Positions 9,108 through 18,281 of a stretch of 24,869 nucleotides of DNA are shown here, one piece after another. Below the pieces are notes generated by a model that saw nothing but the letters and a program-made list of their open reading frames with translations, had not been told where the DNA came from and searched no databases. Positions within the stretch are counted from its first letter, which is position 1; each line of letters begins with the position of its first letter. The position numbers and the translations under genes were made by a program. The DNA is from Haplomitrium mnioides (lineage: Eukaryota; Marchantiophyta; Haplomitriopsida; Calobryales), in NCBI GenBank assembly GCA_049999725.1, contig JBNGIS010029970.1:1-24869 (forward strand). The letters run 5' to 3'.

Positions 9108-9498
9108 TGTATAGGTCACTAACATTTGTAAGCCATAACTAAAAAAGAAGTAAGATATAAAGTCAACTATATCTAGAAAGCTATTACTAAGCTTAGAGTA
9201 TCAAAAAGTGGTTTCTATTATAGTGAGAATAACACGTGGTAAGAGGAGAGAAAGTCAACAAATTAAAGTGAAAGAGAAAGTCTAGAAATACTACTTTAGA
9301 AGAAGATAAAGACATGTGGTAAGCAAAGGATTAAAATGAACAGAAGGTTCTAAGATAAGAACACGTGATAGAAAGAGAACTAAAGAGAGATGAAAGGTTC
9401 TAAAGATAAGAAGACGTGGTAGAAGGAGAATGAAAGTAAAGGGTGGTCCAATAGTGAGAGAGAGAAAATGGTGGTCTAATTAGATAAAGATAGAAAAT
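9108..9498 (+). repeat. 5' LTR, upstream part (U3)
   Basis: It starts TGTATAGGTCACTAAC and matches the 3' LTR start at 17487 (TGTAACAGTCACTAAC). The U3 has an imperfect repeat of about 50 bp whose copies carry ACACGTGG (9232), ACATGTGG (9312), ACACGTGA (9361) and AGACGTGG (9412); two have a perfect CACGTG G-box core. The LTR is interrupted after 9498; 9494-9498 (AAAAT) is the duplication of the nested insert. Confidence 0.92.
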
Positions 9499-12186
9499 TG
9501 TTAGCCCCATGGTCGGAGCCTTAACTCTTTTCCGACATAGTTTCCCCTGATTAAGGGCTGACTTAGTGTTTTAGGACGTTTTATGGGAGGGGATTTGCAC
9601 CGAATGGACCCCAACTTCTACTCTGGAGCGCTGCACAACACTCAACAACACCCAAGCACACACTCCACTATCCACAGATGTAAGTCACACCCCTTCTTCA
9701 GGCCTTAACCTCGGAAGGTGCCACTTGGAAGAAAGGGGCAGTTAGAACAGAGTATCTGATTCTGGTCTGCAATGGCCTCTTGGTGAGTCCTTCAGCAGCC
9801 ACCTTGCTCATTCACATGCATTTCTCAAGGACACACACAGGTGGGTCGATACATTGCTGAATAATTTTCGAAATATACTTCAGAGCTCAGATCTGGACCC
9901 AATCACGTTGTACACAGAAGGGAAATAGATCCCATCATTCAATTATCACAATACAATGCGGTTAGTCCTGACTTCCCCTGTCCAAGGTGTCCTCAAGATC
10001 TGATAAATGGAATGCAGGCCCTCTAAAACTACGAACCTCACTGATTTACAAAAAGAACACCAATCTAACAACACACCTAAACATAGACACACCTACACCT
10101 ACGCCCTATCCTGCCAACATTGCATGCCTTGTTCACCTCTCAAGAACTCATCTCTCCTCCAACCTTCCTTCAGCGATTCCAGCCTTACTCTTGCTCCTTA
10201 CCCACGCACTCTTATCTAGATAGTTTTTCAATTTCCCTCGCGAGAAGCCCTGAATTTACTTCCTCAAGCTTGGAAGAGGATTTCTTTAACTTCCACCTCT
10301 GGAAGACAGTCCTCTCGACTGCTGGCCATCCACTCCACCTTGAGCTTCGACTCGATCTTCTATGCAGCGCGCAGGCACTAACACAACCACTCCTCTCTTG
10401 ACTCCACTAGATTATAACACCAGCAACCCTCTCTGAATGTTGCTAGGACTGATCTCTTGCACAAATCAAAGCTGAGACAACACCAGAACCCCCCCTTGGC
10501 TGCCCCTCACGAAATACAAACCGAAAGAATCCTCTTCTCCTCTGAGTGTTGGTCCACCTCCAAATGTTGGTCCGCCTTCAAATGTGAGTACACTTGAGTA
10601 GTCTGAGCCTCTAGAGCCTCCTGCTCGGCGATTTCAAGCACCTCCTCAGTCCACCTCCACCTTGTGATGGCCTTTCTTCACGAGTCCACCCACTTCACCC
10701 AAGGTCTCACCAGAACTCTCTCCTTCGTATCCCGCTGCTTTCTCTGCACCCAAGAAACAATCCCCGTAGCTTCAGAGCAAGCGAGTCTATCTCTATGCTC
10801 ATTTCCCCTCCAACCTCCACGATTCATCACCGCCCTTCCTCGAAGGTCCCTGTTTCACTTATCCCACGGTTGAGAGGTGTAACCCGCCTTTTTACTTGGC
10901 TTGTAGGTGGGGTTTTTACCAGATTCAGAGGCTGAAAATGACACCAACAGCTGGGCCTTGTTGTTTTCTTTCCAACAAGACTGATTTCACGCGAAACCGA
11001 CACCTGTAGCTCTTACAATCCGCATTTGAATGGACATACCTTTTTCCTTTGTTTTTTCCTCGTTTTAGCTTGACCACCCGTGAGATCCTTCGGATGCCAG
11101 GCATCAGACACGTGGCGCTAAGGGGTAGCCCATTGGATTCCCCAGACTTGGACAGTGGACAATGGATGACGTGGCACTTCGGGGCAGCCCATTGGATTCT
11201 TCGGACTCGCCACCCCGTGAGATTCTTCAGATGCCAGGCATCGGACACGTGGCGCTATGGGGCAGCCCGTTGGATTCCTCGGACTCGAACAGCGGATGAT
11301 GTGGCACTTCGGGGTAGCCCGTTGGATTCTTCGGACTCGCCACCCCGTGAGATTCTTCGGGCCCGGACAGCGGACAGCGGATGACATGGCACTTCGTGGG
11401 AGCCTGTTGGATCCTAAGGACACCATATCTTCACTATATCACTGTTTCGGCCCCATCATTCCTCCTCTGCTCGGATCCAAGTTAATTGGGCTCTCCACTT
11501 AGGAAGCCAGGACGGAACCAAGTTAACCAGTCCCCCCACATCGTAAGGCGGATCGGAACCACTTTAAGTAGGAAGCCCACTTAGGAGGGCTACTTCCCGT
11601 CGATCTCTTGAGACCCCCAAGAGCTGCCACGTTTCCGCAACGCTCCACGGACTCCTCGGGGCTGCAGTTGTCGGTTAACTTCCTGAAGGTCGCTCTTCCT
11701 TAGTTTTGTCTTATTCTCTTCGATTCAAATTGCCCTACGATTGCCTCGAGCTCTTCTCTCCATAAAGGTATGGCACATCCCGAATGGTCACGAATTGAGG
11801 ACATCGTGATCCAAACTGTTGGCTCCTCCGTTCTGGATCCCGACTTCACATATGGTTGATCCCTCTTGCTCCCCTTTGTCAGCCCTACCTGTGTCCCGTT
11901 GCTGTGAGTTCCTTTGATCCCCCTGCTAGCCTTCTTACTTGACTCCTCTGAATTCCATAGGGCTCCCTCTTGCATTGCAGGATTCATGACATCCACAAGA
12001 AAAGGCATAAAAAAAAGGAAGAGAAGGGAAAGGGGAAAGAGGAGAAAGGTGCAAGGTTGGCATAACAACAATAAAACAATAAAATACACTAAAACACAAC
12101 AGGTTAACACAAACTGAAGGAATCCACCAGGCTTGGAAACTCCGAATTCACAAAAAATGGATAAACTCAGACACACCCGGCCGACA
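9499..12186. mobile_element. Nested insertion, 2688 bp, unclassified (solo LTR candidate)
   Basis: It sits inside the 5' LTR with a perfect 5-bp duplication AAAAT (9494-9498 and 12187-12191). Removing it with one AAAAT restores continuity with the 3' LTR. It begins TGTTAGCCCCATGG and ends GGCCGACA, so it has TG...CA ends, but the two ends are not direct repeats of each other and their inverted similarity is weak. No gag, pol or transposase is visible. It is clearly GC-richer than its surroundings and rich in CT tracts. AATAAAACAATAAAAT near 12070 could serve as polyadenylation signals. TG/CA ends plus a 5-bp duplication fit a long solo LTR best; a non-autonomous element of another class remains possible. 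Confidence 0.85.
11079..11420. repeat. GC-rich tandem repeat of 130-137 bp with internal half-repeats
   Basis: Units start at CGTGAGATYCTTC near 11081, 11218 and 11348 (spacing 137 then 130 bp); the third is shortened. Each complete unit has two related halves, one around CACGTGGCGCT (11109, 11246) and one around TGACGTGGCACTTCGG (11167; diverged to TGATGTGG near 11297 and TGACATGG in the third unit). ATGCCAGGCAT, an 11-bp palindrome, occurs at 11094-11104 and 11230-11240. Open frames over this region on both strands only reflect the repeat. Confidence 0.88.
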
Positions 12187-12364
12187 AAAATAGACCAATA
12201 GAGTTCCTCCATTTATGTAGGCAAAGTGCTTTCTATTTAGTATATCAAAAAGAAAGAGTGTCTTGTTGGGCATCTTGTGGGTTTTTGAAATTCATTGTGC
12301 ACTACGCTTGTATGTGTTGTACTTGTGTTAACTTGTATGTGTAATGTATCTGTGTAGTGTTACA
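12187..12364 (+). repeat. 5' LTR, downstream part (TATA, R, U5)
   Basis: After the AAAAT duplication it continues AGACCAATAGAGTTCCTCC, matching the 3' LTR at about 17899. The TATA position reads TATATCAAA here (12241) but TATATAAA in the 3' LTR, so the box is damaged in this copy. It ends TAGTGTTACA at 12364. Confidence 0.92.
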
Positions 12365-12365
12365 A

Positions 12366-12377
12366 TGATATCAGAGC
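12366..12377 (+). other. Primer-binding site, initiator tRNA-Met type
   Basis: TGATATCAGAGC stands one base after the 5' LTR. It differs at one position from the common plant site TGGTATCAGAGC, complementary to the 3' end of initiator tRNA-Met. A leader of about 650 bp without a clear open frame follows before gag. Confidence 0.9.
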
Positions 12378-13022
12378 TTGGTCTTCTCTAAAGAGTGTGG
12401 ATTTCCTCTCTTTGGAGAAGCACTAAAGACCTTTTGGAGTAGTAGAGTCTTTACTTTGCATTAACTCCAATAGAATTAAACTCTCAAGTTTTCATGAATA
12501 AAGGATAAGGGATTTCCCATGCTTTATAAATGAAAATAAAAAGTTTGACTTGATGCTATGGTAGCTAATAGATAGAGGAACATTTATACCTCTTAGAAGT
12601 CTTCTATTGAATACTTTTAATATTCGTGTGTTTAACATTGGCAATCATTTCTTTCGTCAAATTTTAGTGTATTATTTTGGGGATGATTTTATGGTTTTTG
12701 TGATGGAATCAAGAGAGTCTATTATCTTGCTTGTAGTAAATTATGGTGTTTCATGGGAATTTTTTACTTACGTTTTGTAGTGGATAGAAAATGGATTTGA
12801 ACCAAGCTCGTCTAGAAGAGTTCAACTCCAAGTGTCATATTTCTATTTGAGTAACGTTTAAACAAATTTAGCAAGATTTTTTTGTTCATCAATTTGGATA
12901 AAGGTTTTGTGATTTAGTGTTAACATCAACTAAACCTTTTATTTTACCTATTCTGCATAATTAGAATGTGTACATATTTGTTTTTGTATAAGTTATTAGT
13001 AGTTACATTGTGATTGAAAATC

Positions 13023-13920
13023 ATGGAGGCAAACTCCAGCAATCTAGAAGAAGAAGCCTAGATGATGGCAAAGTTGGAAGAGCTTCAAGCAGCTTTTATA
13101 ACAAGCCAACTAAAAAAAAAACATGCTAATGGCAGAGATGGTAAGAATACAATTGCAACAAGAGAATGGAGAAAGAAGTCGAGAAATGTTGTTTCAAAAG
13201 ATAAGCAAGTCGTGTAAATTGGAGTCTTATGGAGGAAGTCTAGTTGGTGTTGTAGAAGGGTGGGTTTATCAAATGGAAGTTTATATGTTGTATTATTCGC
13301 ATGCTTCATATTGGAAAAAGGGCTATTTGCAAGGTCATTTTTAATAGAGCATGTATCTATTTGGCTATAAGTTTGGGAGCGACAAAAAAAATGCACGAGG
13401 AGAACAACTTTTGTAGAACAATCTAAAGAAGGGTTTACTACAAAATTTCAAATTGATAGACTCTATAATGACTACAAGAACTAAGCTTTGGGAATTAGAG
13501 CAACAAGGTAGTGTTGTAAGATACATTGAGAAGTTTTGAAGCTTACAAGTACAAATTGAAGATATGAGCTCAACTAATGCCCTTGAAATGTTTTTGCAAT
13601 AGTTAGAGAGAAAGATTTGAGGGGAAATTATGATGGCAACTCAAAGGATGTAAGCAAAGCCATATCATTTGCTCAAAGAATTGAAGAAACACTTGAGATT
13701 GTGAGAGCAAGAGGAAATTATGGCCCTACGTCTATGGAGTTGGAAAATATTAGAAAAAAAAGATTTCAATCACCCAAATCACCAACAAGGAGGACCACAC
13801 AATGTTGAAGAAAAGAGGATGGAAGAACAGTAAGAAACACAAACATGTTACAATTGTAGTCGAATAGAATGCATTGCACTGAATTGCAAAGCAATACGAT
13901 GCAATCAAAGGCGAGTGTTT
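13023..13920 (+). pseudogene. gag: Ty3/gypsy gag (capsid/nucleocapsid), relic
   Basis: The ATG at 13023 starts MEANSSNLEEE, which soon meets a stop. A shifted frame (13123-13344) gives the capsid segment with GWVYQMEVYMLYY, typical of gypsy gag. Further frames give FQIDRLYNDYKN, then SLQVQIEDMSSTNALEMFLQ with stops, then an open stretch at 13617-13808. The zinc knuckle at 13846-13887 reads C-x2-C-x4-C-x4-C, with Cys where the family has His. Gag forms the particle shell and binds element RNA in the cytoplasm. At least three frameshifts are needed to follow it. Confidence 0.82.
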
Positions 13921-14087
13921 TAAAAAACCTCTTTATAATGTCCACAATAGAGAAGATGAAGAATATTAAGGAAACAAATAGCATCAGAAAAAAAAACCTT
14001 ATGATTTTGTTGGGATAAAGAAGAAAAGCAATAAAAGCATACCACAAAATCAAATATACTATATAGAAAAACAAAAAATAGAAGACT

Positions 14088-14280
14088 AATTGTGGTTGAT
14101 AAATGAATGGAAGGATATGCAATAAGAATTTTAGGGGACTCTGGAGTGAAAGAAAGTTATCTATCACGAGCTATAGCATTGAAGCTGAAGTTGCCACTTG
14201 AAAAGGAAGAGCACGTGGTGGTTGAAATGGAAAATGGCCAAAGTGAGCCTATTGAATGCTGTCTCAAAGTATAACTCTAT
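14088..14280 (+). pseudogene. pol: Ty3/gypsy aspartic protease, relic
   Basis: The active-site triplet DSG is intact (14137-14145) within RILGDSGVKESYLS, followed by AIALKLKLPLEKEEHVVVEM, in the place of the usual DSGAT/FI motif. The enzyme would cut the gag-pol polyprotein. Stops lie before and after this stretch, so only the active-site half is readable. Confidence 0.75.
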
Positions 14281-14485
14281 ATATGGGTAGCTATAAAGAT
14301 AAGTTGGAGTGCAAGGTCACGACATTGGCCAAATAAGATGCAATTCTTGGAATAAATTGGTTACAAAGATGTAATTTGCAAGTAGATTGTTGAAAGAAGA
14401 CACTTACAACATCTCAATGGAAGACTTGAGGAGATCGAGTACGATCTCATTCCAACACCTACCCATATATGTGATTGGATAAAAT

Positions 14486-15560
14486 TTGATCAAAAGGCAA
14501 AATATGGTGTTCTTAAGGCTTATACGTGAACTCACAGTTGATAAGGAGGATTCAAAGTATAAAGTTCCACATAAATTTCAAGGTATTTTGAAGGAATTCC
14601 ACGACATCTTTCTCAATGATTTACCCTATGGCTTGCCACCTAAACGAGGCATTGATCACAAGATTGAGGTTATTCCACGAAGTACTCCACCATGCAAAGC
14701 ACCATATTGGTTGCCTCCTCATGAACTTGAGGAATAAAAATCTTAGATTGTTGAATTGTTAGAGAAGGGATTCGTTTAGCCAAGCATCTCTTTGTATAAT
14801 GCACCAGTATTATTTGTGAAAAAGAAAGATGGGAGTATGAGAATGTGTATTGACTAAAGAGCACTCAATCGACAAATAGTGAAAAATAAGTATCCATTAC
14901 CCAAAAAGAATGATTTATTTGATCGAATTTAAGCAGAAAATTACTTTACAATGTTGGATTTGAGAAGTCGATATAATCAAATCTGAATTGTCAAAGGTGA
15001 TGTGCAAAAAACAACATTTCAAAGTCGATATGAGCATTTTGAATACTTTTTTTTTGTGTTTTTTGAATTAACCAATGCTCCTGCAACATTCATGGGTCTT
15101 ATAAATATATATTTTTTGATCTTTTTTGGATAAGTTTGTTATTGTATTTTTAGATGATATTCTTATTTACAACAAAAATCTTCAAGAGCATCAACAATAT
15201 CTTTGTAGGAAATTGAAGGTACTTTGGAACCGCAAACTATATATGAAGATGTCAAAAATGTGAATTGGAAAAAGGGAGGTTGACTATTTCGGTTACTGTG
15301 TGAGTGTATCAGGAATCCAAGTTCTAGATGAGAGAGTGGATGCAAGTCAAAAGTGAGAAGCTCATAGTGATCAAACACAACTAAGATGATATTTTGGGCT
15401 AACTAAATTTTTTCGTCGATTTGTGAAAGGTTTTGCACAAATAGCAGAACCATTGACCAACTTGCTCAAGAAAAACCACACGTGAACATAAGGAGGTGGA
15501 GAAGAGTTGGCATTTCTAGCATTGAAGAAATCACTTCTTTATCTCAATATTCTTAAATGA
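14486..15560 (+). pseudogene. pol: Ty3/gypsy reverse transcriptase, relic
   Basis: The open stretch 14486-14737 holds the RT N-terminal region (LPPKRGIDHKIEVIP, PPCKAPYWLPPHELEE). In the same frame, interrupted by stops, come KGFV, SLYNAPVLFVKKKDGSMRMC, YPLPKK and FTMLDLRSRYNQI. The catalytic box FLDD is intact at 15147-15158 in VIVFLDDILIYNKNLQEH. Thumb sequence runs on to about 15480 with frameshifts. Many stops occur where the family has Gln, Arg or Trp, as expected from C-to-T decay. Confidence 0.9.
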
Positions 15561-15561
15561 T

Positions 15562-15965
15562 ATGATGCATCATGTGGTAGGCTCTAAACCTAGCACCCTT
15601 CGCCGCATTGGAGCAACAAGTGTGATTTCAGTGGATGCATCAAGAAAAGCTATGGGTGGAGTTTTGCAACAAGAGTGGGATGATGGTTGGCATTTTATTG
15701 CTTTCTTTTCTAGAGAGTTGAGCGATGCAAAGCAGAACTACCACACCACGAAGCGGGAAGAACTGACAATTGTGCTATCAACCAAACATTAGAAGCATTA
15801 TCTAAGAGATAAGAAGTTTGTTGTCAAACCCAACTATAAACCTCTAATCTATCTGAAAACTCAAAGAGAGCTCTAAAAAGGCAGATTTGATGGGCAAAGT
15901 GGCGACAACGGTTCCATATGAAGATAGTTTATGTGGAAGGAAAACGTCAAATTGTAGATGCCTTG
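15562..15965 (+). pseudogene. pol: Ty3/gypsy RNase H, relic
   Basis: VISVDASRKAMGGVLQQEW holds the first catalytic Asp and YHTTKREELTIVLS the Glu. The third acidic position is lost: the family's TDHKPL appears as PNYKPL (codons 15832-15837). A stop interrupts at 15790-15792. It would degrade the RNA strand of the replication hybrid. It lies directly downstream of RT and upstream of integrase. Confidence 0.88.
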
Positions 15966-16119
15966 ACATGCATGCCTCAACTCAACCTCTTGTCAAAATT
16001 CACAATTCATCCCACTTAGTGGAAGGAAGACGAAGAGATCATTGCCACACAAAAAAGAAGATGAAGAGATCATTGCCACACAAAAAAAGAAATTGGTGAA
16101 AAAAAAAGAGGATTGATTT

Positions 16120-17160
16120 TCTTCCAAGATAAAGTATGGTTCTTAATAATGTTTAGCTTCGCTCTAAGGTTTTGTATGAAGCACATGATTCTGTAGTTGG
16201 TGGATATGTTGGAATTAATAAAACTTTGGAAAATCTTCAACGAGTTTGTTATTGTGATAAGATGCATCAAGATGTAGAGGTATATGTTCGAATTTGCTTG
16301 GCTTGTCAACAAAACAAAGCTACCAATCTTAAACAATGAGGCTTATTACAATTGTTACCCATCTCCAATTGACATTGAGAATATGTGAGCATGGATATTG
16401 TAAGTGAGCTACCACATACTTTTATATGCTATCATGCTATTGTTGTTTTTGTGGACAAGCTTAGCAAAATAATTCATATTCATCTAACTACCAAATTAGT
16501 GACAACACCTAAGTTAACACGAATTTATTTGGAAGTAGTCTACTCTCATCATGGTATCTCCAAAGTTATTACTTTTTATTGAGGCAGTCAATATACCAAC
16601 ATGTTTTGGTAGACTATATTTAGTCTTCTCAAGACCAAACTGGTCATATCTACTTCTTATCACCTTAAATCGGAAGGTCAAATTGAATGAGTCAACTGTA
16701 TCATTGAAGATATGTTATGCGTGTTTTCTTTGGAAGAATAGGAGGAATGGGATTGGCAACTACATCCTGTGAAGTTCTCTTACAATAACTCCATCAACAA
16801 TTCCACACGCGCCACATCTTTCCTTTTGATGTATGGTGAGCATCCAACCATGATCTCTAGTCTTCAACATACATCACCGTCGACCTCCAAGAGTTTAGCC
16901 ATTGATGATTTTCTCCATCATCTACACCACGACATTCAATAAGCCAAAGAAAAATTGGAAGTTGCTCGTAATCAGCAAAAGTAATAAGTTGATACTCATC
17001 GTCGAGAGGTGACCTTTGTTGTAGTTGACCAAGTTTGGTTCTCCACTTCCAATCTTCCTCTGCTTAATTCTTGTAAGCTTATTGTTTGCTTTGTTGGACC
17101 TTTTTCTATCTTTGCTTGTACCGAAGAAGTAGCCTATCAACTGGCTTGACCTTCTCATAT
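16120..17160 (+). pseudogene. pol: Ty3/gypsy integrase, relic
   Basis: The H2C2 zinc region is at about 16180-16310: the first His is in EAHDS, the second is replaced by Tyr in GGYVGINK, and the Cys pair is in CLACQQNK. In the core, SMDIVSELP has the first catalytic Asp (16394-16396). The second is lost: Tyr at 16577-16579 followed by a TGA where the family has Asp-Arg. The Glu survives in EGQIE (16685-16687). SYNNSINNSTRA, MYGEHPTMISS and SNLPLLNSCKLIVCFVGPF continue the C-terminal region. Several frameshifts are present. Confidence 0.88.
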
Positions 17161-17473
17161 GAAGATTCATCCAATCTTTTATGTCTATTTACTATGGGTT
17201 TTTGTTTCTCATTCAATCTCTTTTACAAGTACCAAGAAACCCTCTCCACCATATGAACTTATTAAAGGTCATGAAAAGTTTGAGGTTGAACAACTCCTGA
17301 CAAAGTGTACACAACATCGTGGCCATTGTAAGATTGTGGAATATTTGGTTTGTTGGAAAGGCTACCCCTTTTATAAAGCTACTTGAAAGCCTTTGGAAAA
17401 TTTGGCCAATGCATCTAGGGTTGTTCACTCTTTTGAGAACTCTCGTGCTTACAACAAGGGCGTTGCCTCTTAA
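17161..17473 (+). pseudogene. pol: Integrase tail and chromodomain, relic
   Basis: KIHPIFYVYLLWVF is the conserved linker motif. The chromodomain follows: HEKFEVEQLL, KIVEYLVCWKGYPFYKAT, then a TGA at 17384-17386 exactly where the family has the aromatic-cage Trp, then KPLENLAN. After a frameshift the end reads YNKGVAS and stops at 17471-17473. The domain would bind methylated histone tails. A single stop and a few substitutions inactivate it. Confidence 0.9.
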
Positions 17474-17485
17474 AAAAAGGGAGGA
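17472..17485 (+). other. Polypurine tract
   Basis: AAAAAAAGGGAGGA stands one base before the TG of the 3' LTR and overlaps the final stop codon of the polyprotein. It is the plus-strand priming site. Confidence 0.92.
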
Positions 17486-17486
17486 T

Positions 17487-18078
17487 TGTAACAGTCACTA
17501 ACTTTAATAAGCCATAACTAAAAAGAAAGTAAGATATAGAACCAACTATGTCTAGAAAGCTATTACTAAGTTAGAGTATCAAAAAGTAGTTGCTATTATA
17601 GAGAGAATAACAAGTGGCAAGAGGAGAGAAAGCCAATGAATAAAAGTGAAAGAGAAAGTCTAGAAAGACTACTTTAGAAGAAGATAATGATACACGGCAA
17701 GTGCAAGATTAAAGCAAATAGAAAGTTATAAGATAATGACATATGGTAGAAGGAGAACTAAAGAGAGATAGAAGGTTCTAAAGATAAAGACAAGTGGCAA
17801 ATTGAGAACTAAAGAGAAACATAAAGCTTTAAAAATAAGTACACATGGCAAAAGAGAATAAAAGTAAAGGGTGGTCTAATTAGAGGAGGATAAAAAATGA
17901 ACCAATAAAGTTCCTCCGCCTCTGTAAGAAAAGTGCTTTCCATTTAGTATATAAAGAAGAGAGAGTGCCTTGTTGGGCATCTCTTACTTGGTGGGTTTTT
18001 GAAGTTCATTGTGCGCTACCCTTGTATGTGTTGTACTTGTGCTAGCTTGTATATGTAATGTATGTGTATAGTGCTACA
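17487..18078 (+). repeat. 3' LTR of the gypsy chromovirus
   Basis: 592 bp, starting TGTAACAGTC and ending GTGCTACA. The TATA box TATATAAA is intact at 17948-17955. The U3 has five diverged repeat heads (ACAAGTGG at 17610, ACACGGC near 17692, ACATATGG at 17739, ACAAGTGG at 17790, ACACATGG at 17840), spaced about 82, 47, 51 and 50 bp, against four in the 5' LTR. None keeps a perfect CACGTG. Confidence 0.94.
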
Positions 18079-18083
18079 TCTAT
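18079..18083. repeat. Target-site duplication TCTAT, right copy
   Basis: Exact match to 9103-9107, directly after the CA end of the 3' LTR. Confidence 0.93.
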
Positions 18084-18281
18084 AAAGCTCATTTGGACAA
18101 CGAGCATCATGATAGAGACCACAAAAAAATCAATCAATTATCCATTTTAGGCTTTACTAGAAGTATAATTAGTTATTCGACTAGCAAATAGTAGTGACAT
18201 ATTGATCTTGGGAGTGCTTAGCAATATCCCCATACTTTTTTATATCAAAAACATATGGTGCATGATATAGTTATTTTTTTT
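18084..18281. other. No recognisable feature
   Basis: AT-rich spacer between the gypsy element and the tandem repeat. Nothing is identified in it. Confidence 0.5.

Larger units (their letters stand above)
9108..18078 (+). mobile_element. Full-length Ty3/gypsy chromovirus, degenerate, carrying a nested insertion
   Basis: The boundaries are fixed by TG...CA LTR ends and the 5-bp duplication TCTAT. Without the nested 2693 bp (insertion plus one duplication copy) the element would be about 6.3 kb. The order is 5' LTR, PBS, gag, protease, RT, RNase H, integrase, chromodomain, PPT, 3' LTR, as in plant chromoviruses. All genes contain stops and frameshifts. Surviving motifs include the protease DSG, the RT FLDD box and the first and last integrase catalytic residues. 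LTR copies differ by many substitutions and by the number of internal U3 repeats, so this is an old insertion. Confidence 0.95.

Noticed and set aside
9987-10401. Three overlapping plus-strand frames in the CT-rich part of the nested insertion
   Set aside because: Ser/Leu/Pro/Thr-rich translations of pyrimidine-rich DNA, mutually overlapping, with no family resemblance.
11049-11426. Overlapping open frames on both strands with repeated residues
   Set aside because: They follow the GC-rich tandem repeat, which happens to be stop-poor in several frames; the peptide repeats reflect DNA repeats and not a repeat protein.
11700-12212. 170-residue minus-strand open frame
   Set aside because: It crosses the exact right boundary of the nested insertion (12186/12187) into the outer LTR, its sequence is largely low-complexity Leu/Phe from CT/GA tracts, and no domain is visible.
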